DNA from: Dyadobacter sp. CY345
GTDB taxonomy: Bacteria; Bacteroidota; Bacteroidia; Cytophagales; Spirosomataceae
Direction of reading: 5' to 3'
Length of the DNA: 64,000 nucleotides
Assembly: GCF_021502725.1 (NCBI RefSeq)
Contig: NZ_JAKFFS010000001.1
Coordinates: 930,001-994,000 of the forward strand
In this document: positions 8,833-16,857 of the stretch, in pieces
Layout: each line of letters begins with the position of its first letter
How positions within the stretch are numbered: the stretch's first letter is position 1
The notes under the pieces: generated by a model
The model's database searches: none
The model's input: only the letters and a program-made list of their open reading frames with translations
What the model was told of the DNA's origin: nothing
Position numbers and translations under genes: made by a program

Positions 8833-9510
8833 ATGACAGATTCAACAGAGCCTATTGTAAGACTGGAACGGGCAGATATCTACCAGGGTGACCGGCCTGT
8901 TTTAAATGATGTCCATTTTGAGATAAAAAATGGTGAGTTCGTATACCTGATCGGGCGTACGGGCAGCGGAAAAAGTTCGTTGATGAAGACACTTTATGGA
9001 GATTTGTGGTTACATACAGGCTCTGCAAAGGTGGTCGGGTATGAGCTCCATAACATCAAGCGTGTTGATATTCCTTTTTTAAGGCGCCGGATAGGTATCG
9101 TTTTTCAGGATTTTCAGTTACTTTCTGACCGTTCGGTTGAAGATAATTTGTCGTTTGTTTTGAGAGCAACGGGCTGGGAGCAGCAATCGAAAATTTCCAA
9201 ACGTATTGCAGAAGTATTGATGCAGGTTGGTTTGGGGACTTCGCAAAAAAGAATGCCGCATCAGCTTTCAGGCGGTGAGCAGCAGCGTGTAGTGATTGCC
9301 CGTGCTATGCTTAATGAGCCAAGAATTCTGATTGCAGATGAACCTACGGGAAATCTTGATCCGGAAGTTGGTGATCAGATCATGCAGGTTTTCAGGACGA
9401 TCAATAACGCAGGTACAGCCATTTTGATGGCGACACACAATTACGAGTTTCTAAAGAAATTTCCAGCGCGTACCATTAAATGTGAAAATGGAAGTGTAAC
9501 CGAAGGATAA
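8833..9510 (+). CDS. ftsE: cell-division ABC transporter ATP-binding protein FtsE
   Basis: A 225-residue ABC ATPase with Walker [10 protein letters not shown] (about 38-46), Q-loop VFQDFQLL, signature LSGGEQQRV, Walker [10 protein letters not shown] and switch His in MATHNY. The VFQDFQLL sequence and overall length fit FtsE, which with FtsX controls septal peptidoglycan hydrolases. As in many Bacteroidota, ftsX is not adjacent, so assignment to FtsE rather than a LolD/MacB-type ATPase rests on sequence alone. The gene is monocistronic, followed by a strong terminator shared with convergent porX. Confidence 0.8.
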   Translation: MTDSTEPIVRLERADIYQGDRPVLNDVHFEIKNGEFVYLIGRTGSGKSSLMKTLYGDLWLHTGSAKVVGYELHNIKRVDIPFLRRRIGIVFQDFQLLSDRSVEDNLSFVLRATGWEQQSKISKRIAEVLMQVGLGTSQKRMPHQLSGGEQQRVVIARAMLNEPRILIADEPTGNLDPEVGDQIMQVFRTINNAGTAILMATHNYEFLKKFPARTIKCENGSVTEG

Positions 9511-9530
9511 AAATATTTAAGATAACAATA

Positions 9531-9567
9531 AAAGCGACCTGGAATTTTACTTTCAGGTCGCTTTTTT
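9531..9567 (+). terminator. terminator between ftsE and porX
   Basis: A perfect stem, AGCGACCTG (9533-9541) with CAGGTCGCT (9554-9562), flanked by A-rich and T-rich tracts. It can act in both directions between the convergent genes. Confidence 0.85.
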
Positions 9568-9588
9568 GTGCCAAGATAAATTAAAATC

Positions 9589-11154
9589 TTATTTCGCTGT
9601 CAAATCAATAAACGGAATAATAACCTCTTCAAGTGAAACACCGCCATGCTGGAAGGTATCGCGGTAAAGGTTTACGTACTGGTTGTAGTTGTTCGGATAC
9701 GCGAAGAAGTAATCTTCTTTTGTGAATACGTAAGAAGTCGAAACGTGCGGTTTTGGCAAGAAAATTCGCTCTGGCTTGCGGCATACCATTAAATGATTAT
9801 CATCGAAGCCAAGGTTTTTTCCGTGTTTATAACGTAAGTTCGTATTGGTTTCGCGGTATCCGATAATTTTAACAGGCTTCTGAACACGAATCATACCATG
9901 GTCAGTAGTTAAAATTAGTCTGCACTTTTTCTCTGCCACTTTTTTGATAAAGTCCAAAAGTGGAGAATGCATCAACCAGGATTTAGTAATGGAACGATAA
10001 GCAGATTCATCCGGAGCCAGTTCTTTGATCATCTGCACATCCGTACGCGCATGAGAAAGCATATCAACAAAATTGTAAACTACCACATTTAACTGGTTGT
10101 TCAACAAATTGTTAAAGTTGTCGATAAGCGATTTTCCCTGGTTGGTATTCAGAATTTTATTGTAGGAAGACTTGATATTAAAATGGTTGGTCTCCAATTG
10201 TTTTTGAAGAAAATCAAACTCATGGTTGTTCAAGCCTTCTTCACCATCCGGCGTGTTTTCATCGCTTACCCACCATTGTGGATGTTTACGCTCCATCTCA
10301 CTCGGCATCATACCTGAGAAAATAGCATTACGCGCATAACCCGTAGTCGTCGGTAGAATTGAGTAGTAAGAAGTTTCTTCCTCGACATTGAAATATTCCT
10401 GAATGATCGGCTGAATCACTTTCCATTGATCATAACGGAAATTATCGATCAGTAAAAAGAACACAGGCTCGGTTGATTGTTTCAGGTAAGGGAATACTTT
10501 CTGTTTCATCAATTGATGAGAAAGAATCGGACGGTCTGCTTTTGGATCGTTCAGCCAGCCTTCATATTCCTGTTCAATGAATTTACAGAAATTCGCATTA
10601 GCATCACTTTTCTGCATGCTGAAAACCTCCGACATTCCCTGATCGTCAGAATTTTCGAGTTCCAATTCCCAGTAGATCAGTTTTTTATAAATATCAGCCC
10701 ATTCTTCATGCCCAATCCTGTCCTGATATTGCATCGCAAGATTTCTGAATTCCTGCTGATAACTTAATGTAGTCTTTTCAGTAACAAGTCTTTTGTTGTC
10801 CAGAATCTTTTTTACGGAAAGTAAAATCTGATTTGGGTTAAGGGGTTTTATCAAATAATCATCGATTTTTGAACCGATGGCATCTTCCATGATATGTTCT
10901 TCCTCACTTTTTGTAATCATCACGACTGGAAGCATTGGCTGCATTTGTTTGATTTGTGCAAGTGTTTCCAGTCCGGTCATACCCGGCATCATTTCATCTA
11001 AAAAAACAATATCAAACCGGTCATTTTCAATACGATCAAGGGCATCTGCTCCACTGTTTACAGGTGTAACATTATACCCTTTATTAGTCAAAAACATGAT
11101 ATGTGGTTTAAGAAGATCTATTTCATCATCAGCCCAAAGGATGTTATATTGCAT
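9589..11154 (-). CDS. porX: T9SS response regulator PorX (receiver + PglZ/alkaline-phosphatase-fold effector)
   Basis: A 521-residue two-domain regulator. The N-terminal CheY-like receiver (1-120) has acidic WADDE, the phospho-acceptor Asp in FLDEMMPGMTG (about residue 53), the Thr in VMITKSEEE and the Lys in YLIKPLNP. The remainder is a PglZ domain of the alkaline phosphatase superfamily, with LLIDNFRYDQW and LTTDHGM as metal-site motifs. In Porphyromonas, PorX works with PorY and SigP to control type IX secretion genes, and a nuclease-like activity on oligonucleotides has been reported. No other por/gld genes are adjacent. Its presence implies the host has a T9SS. Confidence 0.92.
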   Translation of the reverse strand: MQYNILWADDEIDLLKPHIMFLTNKGYNVTPVNSGADALDRIENDRFDIVFLDEMMPGMTGLETLAQIKQMQPMLPVVMITKSEEEHIMEDAIGSKIDDYLIKPLNPNQILLSVKKILDNKRLVTEKTTLSYQQEFRNLAMQYQDRIGHEEWADIYKKLIYWELELENSDDQGMSEVFSMQKSDANANFCKFIEQEYEGWLNDPKADRPILSHQLMKQKVFPYLKQSTEPVFFLLIDNFRYDQWKVIQPIIQEYFNVEEETSYYSILPTTTGYARNAIFSGMMPSEMERKHPQWWVSDENTPDGEEGLNNHEFDFLQKQLETNHFNIKSSYNKILNTNQGKSLIDNFNNLLNNQLNVVVYNFVDMLSHARTDVQMIKELAPDESAYRSITKSWLMHSPLLDFIKKVAEKKCRLILTTDHGMIRVQKPVKIIGYRETNTNLRYKHGKNLGFDDNHLMVCRKPERIFLPKPHVSTSYVFTKEDYFFAYPNNYNQYVNLYRDTFQHGGVSLEEVIIPFIDLTAK

Positions 11155-11313
11155 AGGTTAGTTTTTCAATTAATAATAGTTAAACAAAGAAAATTAACGT
11201 GCCAAAGTATGATCTGGTATTATAAAAACGGGGTTTTAACATAAATTAAGACGAAAATAACAATTTTGGGCATGACTTTAATTCCCGGATTTATTACTTT
11301 TTCACCTACAAAT

Positions 11314-12054
11314 TTATGATAAAAACCTGCGTGTCACGCGGTCAAGATCATCTGGTGTATCCACACCATGCGAATCGTCGGAGGTCACAACCGCCTTGAT
11401 CGAATATCCGTTTTCGAGCCACCTGAGCTGCTCAAGGGCTTCTGCTTTTTCGAGCGCGGAAACTTCCAGTTTTGTTATTTCAGCAAGCACATCCACACGG
11501 TAAGCGTAAATGCCAATGTGCTTATAATAGGTATGCGTTTTAAGCCAATTCTCGGTCTCCACACCGCGTAAATAAGGAATTGTCTGCCTGCTAAAATATA
11601 AAACTTCCCCTCGCTTATTCAATACTGCTTTCGGAACATTTACGTTGAATAAAATATCTTCTGAATCAATAATTTTTACAAGCGTGGCCAGTTCTATCTC
11701 GCCATTCAATTCTTCGGCAAGGTTATTGATAGGCTCAGGACTAATAAATGGCTCGTCGCCCTGAATATTAATTACATAATCAAATTTTCCGTACGTTTTT
11801 GTCAAAGCCTCATAACATCTGTCTGTCCCGCTTTGATGATCAGTAGAAGTCATAACCGCTTTTCCGCCAAAATTTTCGACATGGTCAAAAATTCTTTCGT
11901 CGTCGGTTGCTACGATAACCTGACTGAGTTGTGTAGCTTTGGAAGATTGTTCATAGACGCGCTGAATCATCGATTTTCCCCCGATATCGACCAATGCTTT
12001 GGCGGGAAAACGGGTTGATGCGTAGCGCGCTGGTATTATACCTAGTATTTGCAC
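11314..12054 (-). CDS. kdsB: 3-deoxy-manno-octulosonate cytidylyltransferase
   Basis: A 246-residue CMP-KDO synthetase, normal length, which activates KDO with CTP for lipopolysaccharide core synthesis. The N-terminal IPARYASTRFPAK nucleotide loop, DDERI, INIQGDEPF and the C-terminal GVDTPDDLDRV are all canonical. The start is GTG at 12054, placed directly before the conserved QILGIIPARY segment. It lies downstream of porX on the opposite side of a 159-bp gap in which no convincing signal was found. Confidence 0.96.
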   Translation of the reverse strand: MQILGIIPARYASTRFPAKALVDIGGKSMIQRVYEQSSKATQLSQVIVATDDERIFDHVENFGGKAVMTSTDHQSGTDRCYEALTKTYGKFDYVINIQGDEPFISPEPINNLAEELNGEIELATLVKIIDSEDILFNVNVPKAVLNKRGEVLYFSRQTIPYLRGVETENWLKTHTYYKHIGIYAYRVDVLAEITKLEVSALEKAEALEQLRWLENGYSIKAVVTSDDSHGVDTPDDLDRVTRRFLS

Positions 12055-12110
12055 GTGTTTATAGTTTGAATGATATTATTTCAAATTTTGTTTCAAAATA
12101 AAGCTAAAAA

Positions 12111-12902
12111 TTGCAAAAAGTTTTCTCATATACGTTTTCACAAAATATCTGGCGGATACTCCCTCACCCGGATCCGGATATCAATGAATGGGCTATCGAA
12201 TTGCGGGAAAGTTCGGAAAAGAAAGTGTCATTTGCGATAATTGATCTGTCTATTCCGGAATTACGCTGGCAAGTTACGCCAGAAGGCGCAGATTGGTGGA
12301 CTTCGTTGACAGCATTTTCAAATCAACATTTATTTTTGCATAACTACCGATATCCGGATTTGCCACAGCCAACGGATCTGCTGTCGGTCTCTTCCAGGGA
12401 TGGTAATTTACTCTGGGCATTGCCTAATTACGTACTGGTCCGGACGTTAGAAGGAAAAGAGGTGGAGGTGGCAACCCAGCGTGGAGATAAATTTCAATAT
12501 GCGATCTGCGATGTTGATTCAGCCGAATTGTCGGAGCTTTCGGAGGACATGAAACAAATTTCCCGGCAAATAATTTTAAAACAACCTGTTCGTTACAAGG
12601 AAAAGGATGTCTATTTTGAACGTCTGTCGTCTTTTTTATCGGAAACTGTGGGTATTTCCAAACCCATTTGTATCGATTATCTGGACGAAAGGCCCTATAT
12701 GATGTTTTCTTATTATATTTACGAGCAAGAAAAGATAGTACAATATCTTCTTATCGTGACAGATAAAAAGGAAATCGTATTTCAGGAGCGGTTATCTGAG
12801 GGGCGTGATGGCGTTGGCCAGTCGACCATGTTGCTGAAAAACGGTGTATTGGTATATCTAAAAAATAATAATGAATTTTCGAGTTTAACATTTTCTGACT
12901 GA
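12111..12902 (+). CDS. DUF4905-like protein, conserved in Cytophagales
   Basis: A 263-residue protein without signal peptide or membrane segment, rich in beta-strand-like sequence and Trp. It resembles the Bacteroidota family DUF4905, of unknown function. TTG at 12111 is the only start option: a stop codon lies two codons upstream and no Met occurs in the first ~145 residues. Its stop is directly followed by the ATG of the LysM gene, so the two are almost certainly co-transcribed. That linkage to a peptidoglycan-binding protein hints at an envelope-related role, which is inference. Confidence 0.65.
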   Translation: MQKVFSYTFSQNIWRILPHPDPDINEWAIELRESSEKKVSFAIIDLSIPELRWQVTPEGADWWTSLTAFSNQHLFLHNYRYPDLPQPTDLLSVSSRDGNLLWALPNYVLVRTLEGKEVEVATQRGDKFQYAICDVDSAELSELSEDMKQISRQIILKQPVRYKEKDVYFERLSSFLSETVGISKPICIDYLDERPYMMFSYYIYEQEKIVQYLLIVTDKKEIVFQERLSEGRDGVGQSTMLLKNGVLVYLKNNNEFSSLTFSD

Positions 12903-13874
12903 ATGAAATACATAGTGTACCTAGCCATTTTGGCAGGTTTTTTAACAAGAGCGGTGAATGCCCGTGCGAATGGTGTAAGTGCTGTTGATTCGATAGGGTT
13001 TGAGAAGGTAGGAGGTAAGATTTTTGTTTTGCATAAAGTCAATCAAGGTCAGACTATGTTTGCTGTCGTGAGGCAGTATGGTACAACCATTCAGGCACTT
13101 CGTGATGCAAATCCCGGCATTAGCGATGCTGTTCAGTTGGGTCAAACGTTGCGTGTTCCTTACACGCCGAGAGTGAGTAAAAAGGAAGCAAAAAAGGAGG
13201 AAGCTAAAAAAGAGGAAGTGAAACCTGCGGTAAAGGATGCAAAACCATTGCCTCCACCATCGACAGCTACGCCTACGGCTGATGCAAAGGTTGCTGTGGC
13301 TCCAAACGGAATTCACAAGGTTGAGGCGGGACAAACACTCTATCGTGTTGCTGTGAAATATGGTGTTTTGATGGCGGATCTCCGCAAATGGAATAATCTG
13401 AAAGATGATAATCTTACAGACGGTCAGGAATTAATTGTTAGTGAAAAAGGTGCAGAAAAGGCAAAACCAGTTCCTGTACCAGAGCCGAAAAAGGTTGTGA
13501 CAAATGTGGTGAAGGATTCTGTGCGGGCCAAGGCAGCAGTTGCTGAAAAAGTGATGAAACCGGTTGAAGAGGTTGCGCCGCCAAAAGTTGTAACAGGAAA
13601 GCGCAAGTCAGAATCCGGGCTCGCAGAGGTTATCGAAACAGATGAAAGCACTAGTAAATTTCTTGCGCTCCACCGAAATGCCCCGATCGGCGCTTTGGTA
13701 GAAGTTTTGAATGAATACAATCAGGAAAAAATCATTGTGCGCGTGATCGGTAGAATTCCGGAAACCAGTGTGAATGATGATATTATTATCAAGTTATCGT
13801 CACGTGCCTTCGAAAAAGTTTCGCCGAATAGTAAGCGTTTCAGAGCGGTAATCAGCTATTTGGAAACCAATTAG
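12903..13874 (+). CDS. secreted double-LysM protein
   Basis: A 323-residue exported protein with signal peptide (about 1-22, ending near VNARA). It has one LysM at about 42-86 (KVNQGQTMFAVVRQYG), a Lys/Pro-rich linker, a second LysM at about 138-183 (KVEAGQTLYRVAVKYG), a second low-complexity linker, and a C-terminal globular region (about 230-323) ending GRIPETSVNDDII and FRAVISYLE. The C-terminal part resembles the RlpA-like/DPBB-type tail of Bacteroidota LysM proteins, but I do not see catalytic residues. It probably binds peptidoglycan in the periplasm. It is translated from an ATG immediately following the preceding stop. Confidence 0.88.
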   Translation: MKYIVYLAILAGFLTRAVNARANGVSAVDSIGFEKVGGKIFVLHKVNQGQTMFAVVRQYGTTIQALRDANPGISDAVQLGQTLRVPYTPRVSKKEAKKEEAKKEEVKPAVKDAKPLPPPSTATPTADAKVAVAPNGIHKVEAGQTLYRVAVKYGVLMADLRKWNNLKDDNLTDGQELIVSEKGAEKAKPVPVPEPKKVVTNVVKDSVRAKAAVAEKVMKPVEEVAPPKVVTGKRKSESGLAEVIETDESTSKFLALHRNAPIGALVEVLNEYNQEKIIVRVIGRIPETSVNDDIIIKLSSRAFEKVSPNSKRFRAVISYLETN

Positions 13875-13965
13875 CGAATCGAAGAAATTTAAATGAGACT
13901 GGATTGGTTTATTAATTAGATATCATAAGTCTCTCATCACAAATTAAATTCTGAAAATACACGTA

Positions 13966-14178
13966 ATGAAACATTCACCCGAGTTCAGATCAAAAAGAGA
14001 AGAAGAACGAGCAGCACTAAAGAAAACTACCGGATATAAATTGTGGAGTGTTTTGTTTACGCTTATGTACCCGTTTATAGCTATTTTCACCTTCGTTTTT
14101 TCTTGCATCGTTATGTTCTTTTCCGGGATTTCGCGAGCTTTGGCTTACGTGTTAGGAAAAAGTCATGCTGAACATTGA
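13966..14178 (+). CDS. small membrane protein of unknown function
   Basis: A 70-residue protein with a charged N-terminus (KREEERAALKK), one long or two short hydrophobic helices (about 27-58) and a polar tail. No family was recognised. Its last 14 bp overlap the start of the DUF2400 gene in another frame, which suggests translational coupling and supports it as a real gene. Confidence 0.6.
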   Translation: MKHSPEFRSKREEERAALKKTTGYKLWSVLFTLMYPFIAIFTFVFSCIVMFFSGISRALAYVLGKSHAEH

Positions 14179-14983
14179 AGTTGAATTAACACCCATATCA
14201 CAATCCATCACCGATTTACTGGAATCAAAAGCTGAGGAATATAATCAGCCGGATTTTATTCGCCACGATCCAATCAGTATACCGCATCGTTTTTCCAAAA
14301 AGCAAGACAAAGAAATTATGGGATTCTGGGCAGCGGTGCTTGCCTGGGGACAGCGAAAAACGATTATAAACAAATGTCTGGAATTATCCGAATTGATGGA
14401 TCACGCTCCTTATGACTTTGTTAAAAACCACCAGGATAGCGATCTTGAAAAATTTTTAAATTTTAAGCACCGGACGTTCAATGCTACGGACACGCTTTAC
14501 TTTCTCCATTTTTTTCAAAATTTTTACAAACAGCATGACTCTCTGGAGTACGCTTTCAGCAGTCATATGACGGCAACTGATGTCACCATCGAAAATGGAC
14601 TGATAGGTTTCCACGACCTCTTCAGCGACTCAGAAAACTTCCCAACCAGAACTAGAAAACATATAGCAACGCCGGTGCGTAAATCGTCTTGTAAGCGGTT
14701 AAATATGTTTTTGAGATGGATGGTGAGAAAAGATAAGAAAGGTGTTGATTTTGGGATATGGAATACAATTAAGCCATCGCAGCTGGTCTGCCCCTGTGAT
14801 GTTCACGTTGATAGAATTGCGAGGAAATTGGGTTTGATTCAAAGACCAATAACGGATTGGAGAACAGCAATCGAATTGACAGCATCCTTGCGTATGTTAA
14901 ATCCAAACGATCCGGTTTTATACGATTTTGCATTATTCGGTTTAGGGATTGAAGGGTTCGCTAAGGAAGAATTTTTAATTTGA
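14165..14983 (+). CDS. TIGR02757 / DUF2400 family protein
   Basis: A 272-residue cytoplasmic protein of the widespread but uncharacterised DUF2400 family. Typical motifs are IGFWAAVLAWGQRKTI-like sequence near residue 50 (here MGFWAAVLAWGQRK), CKRLNMFLRWMVRKD and the C-terminal CPCDVHVDRIARKLGL. The helical repeats, the RLNMFLRWMVR and DVHVDR motifs and the conserved Cys resemble HhH-type base-excision glycosylases, so a nucleic-acid role is plausible but unproven. The gene ends just before the long tandem repeat array. Confidence 0.87.
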   Translation: MLNIEVELTPISQSITDLLESKAEEYNQPDFIRHDPISIPHRFSKKQDKEIMGFWAAVLAWGQRKTIINKCLELSELMDHAPYDFVKNHQDSDLEKFLNFKHRTFNATDTLYFLHFFQNFYKQHDSLEYAFSSHMTATDVTIENGLIGFHDLFSDSENFPTRTRKHIATPVRKSSCKRLNMFLRWMVRKDKKGVDFGIWNTIKPSQLVCPCDVHVDRIARKLGLIQRPITDWRTAIELTASLRMLNPNDPVLYDFALFGLGIEGFAKEEFLI

Positions 14984-15008
14984 AATTAGATTTTTGGTAT
15001 TCATTATG

Positions 15009-16082
15009 TCACCCTTTCAGGGTTTTTGTAGTTGCTTGTTGCTCTTTTTTCTATAATACTTTCATCCCTCCGGGATTATAGAAAATTCTGATATATAAAA
15101 AATAAAAACAATAAATAATATTGTCAGAAAACAAACCCGAAGGGTTGATATTATTTTAGAGCATGGTAGAATGAGCCCAGATCCAAACCCCGAAGTGGGT
15201 GATATAACCTGCTCGTAAATTCGAATTGGCAACCTCAGAAAATTTTGTAAATTAATTATGTCACCCTTTCAGGGTTTTGATCGTTGCTTGCTACTCTTTT
15301 TCTACAATACTTTCGTCCCGTCGGGATTGTAGAAAATCCTGATATATCAAAAATAAAAACAATAAATAATATTGTCAGAAAACAAACCCGAAGGGTTGAT
15401 ATTATTAGAGAGCAAGGTAGAATGAGCCCAGATCCAAACCCCGAAGTGGGTGATATAACCTGCTAGTGAATTCGAATTGGCAACCTCAGAAAATTTTGTA
15501 AATTAATTCTGTCACTCTTTCGGGGTTTTGATCGTTGCTTGTTTCTATTTTTCTATAAAACTTTCATACCTCCGGGATTGTAGAAAATCCTGATATATCA
15601 AAAATAAAAACAATAAATAATATTGTCAGAAAACAAACCCGAAGGGTTGATATTATTATAGAGCATGGTAGAATGAGCCGAGATCCAAACCCCGAAGTGG
15701 GTGATATAACCTGCTAGTGAATTCGAATTGGCAACCTCAGAAAATTTTGTAAATTAATTCTGTCACTCTTTCGGGATTTTGATCGTTGCTTGTTTCTGTT
15801 TTTCTATAAAACTTTCATACCTCTGGGATTGTAGAAAATCCTGATATATCAAAAATAAAAACAATAAATAATGTTGTCAGAAAACAAACCCGAAGGGTTG
15901 ATATTATTATAGAGCATCGTAGAATGAGCCCCAGATCCAGACCCCGAAGTGGGTGATATAACCTGCTAGTGAATTCGAGTTGGCAACCTCAGAAAATTTT
16001 GTAAATTAATTCTGTCACCCTTTCCAGGGTTTTGATCGTTGCTTGCTCCTCTTTTTCTACAATACTTTCATCCATTCGGGAT
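15009..16082. repeat. type A units (copies 1-4 and the start of copy 5)
   Basis: These copies share the segment between the second and third palindromes that runs from GTAGAAAATCC through AATAATATTGTCAG. Differences between copies are scattered single bases, indicating recent amplification or gene conversion. Confidence 0.85.
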
Positions 16083-16775
16083 TATGCAGATAAATCTGTC
16101 GATATCAAGGATTTCGCAAACAAATGTGCCATAATAATCAAGTAAACAAACCCGAAGGATTGACATTATTATAGAGTATGATAAAATGAGCCAGGATTCT
16201 AACCCCGAAGTGGGTGACATAATCTGCACTTGAAATCTTATTGACAGCCCTACAAGATTTTAAAATTAATTCTATCACCCTTTCAAATTTTAGATCGTTG
16301 GTTGTTTCTGTCTTTCTACAATACTTTCGTCCCTTCGGGATTATGCAGATAAATCTGTCGATATCAAGGATTTCGCAAACAAATGTGCCATAATAATCAA
16401 GTAAACAAACCCGAAGGGTTGACATTATTATAGAGCATGACAGAATGAGCCCAGATCCAAACCCCGAAGTGGGTGACATAACCCGTTCGAAAATTCGTAT
16501 TGACAGCCTCACAAGATTTTTTAATTAATTCTGTCACCCTTCCAAAGTTTAGATCGTTGGTTGTTTCTGTTTTTCTATAATACTTTCATCCCTTTGGATT
16601 TTGCTAACAAAAGCGATATCTAAGAATCGAAAACAAAAGTGCCAGAACAATCGAAGGCTATTGACAATTTGGAATATAAACCCGAAGGGTTGATATTATT
16701 ATAGAGCATGACAGAATGAGCCGCGATCGAAACCCCGAAGTGGGTGACATAACTTGCTCCCAAATTTTCTGAAAT
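16083..16775. repeat. type B/C units (rest of copy 5, copies 6 and 7)
   Basis: From about 16083, within copy 5, the segment between palindromes two and three is replaced by an unrelated one (GCAGATAAATCTGTCG onward). Copy 6 carries the same replacement, and copy 7 a third, diverged version. Copy 5 is therefore a mosaic junction between array halves. Confidence 0.8.
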
Positions 16776-16800
16776 CTATTTGAATAGAGATCGAGCCAAT

Positions 16801-16836
16801 AAAAAATCCCTATCAGCAAAATTGACAGGGATTTTT
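16801..16836. terminator. bidirectional terminator downstream of the ThuA-fusion gene
   Basis: AAAAAATCCCTATCA pairs with TGACAGGGATTTTTT around a 7-nt loop. It lies 21 bp beyond the minus-strand stop codon, and its A/T tracts allow function in either direction, insulating the gene from the repeat array. Confidence 0.85.
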
Positions 16837-16857
16837 TATGAATGATTTAAACCAAAA

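Larger units (their letters stand above)
15009..16775. repeat. tandem array of seven ~251-260 bp hairpin-rich units
   Basis: Anchored on the recurring TCAC(C/T)C motif, units begin at 15009, 15261, 15512, 15763, 16015, 16275 and 16534 (spacing 252, 251, 251, 252, 260, 259). The array fills the gap between convergent genes. Each unit carries four short GC-rich palindromic cores separated by AT-rich sequence: CCCTTTCAGGG, TCCC..CGGGA, AACCCGAAGGGTT and ACCCCGAAGTGGGT. The first two read as the same kind of core on the opposite strand. Units 1-4 are nearly identical. No convincing coding frame runs through the array: short frames in it recur only because the DNA repeats. It resembles REP/BIME-like extragenic DNA, but with an unusually long unit. 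Confidence 0.95.

Noticed and set aside
12942..13334. 130-residue minus-strand frame within the LysM gene
   Set aside because: Antisense shadow; composition reflects the Lys-rich linkers on the plus strand.
15284..15466. Frames inside the tandem repeat array, including 16138-16512 on the minus strand
   Set aside because: They recur only because the DNA repeats, contain no plausible start context or domain, and their periodicity follows the repeat unit.
15009..16775. CRISPR array
   Set aside because: The unit is ~251 bp with imperfect copies and no short constant repeat alternating with unique spacers; no cas genes nearby.
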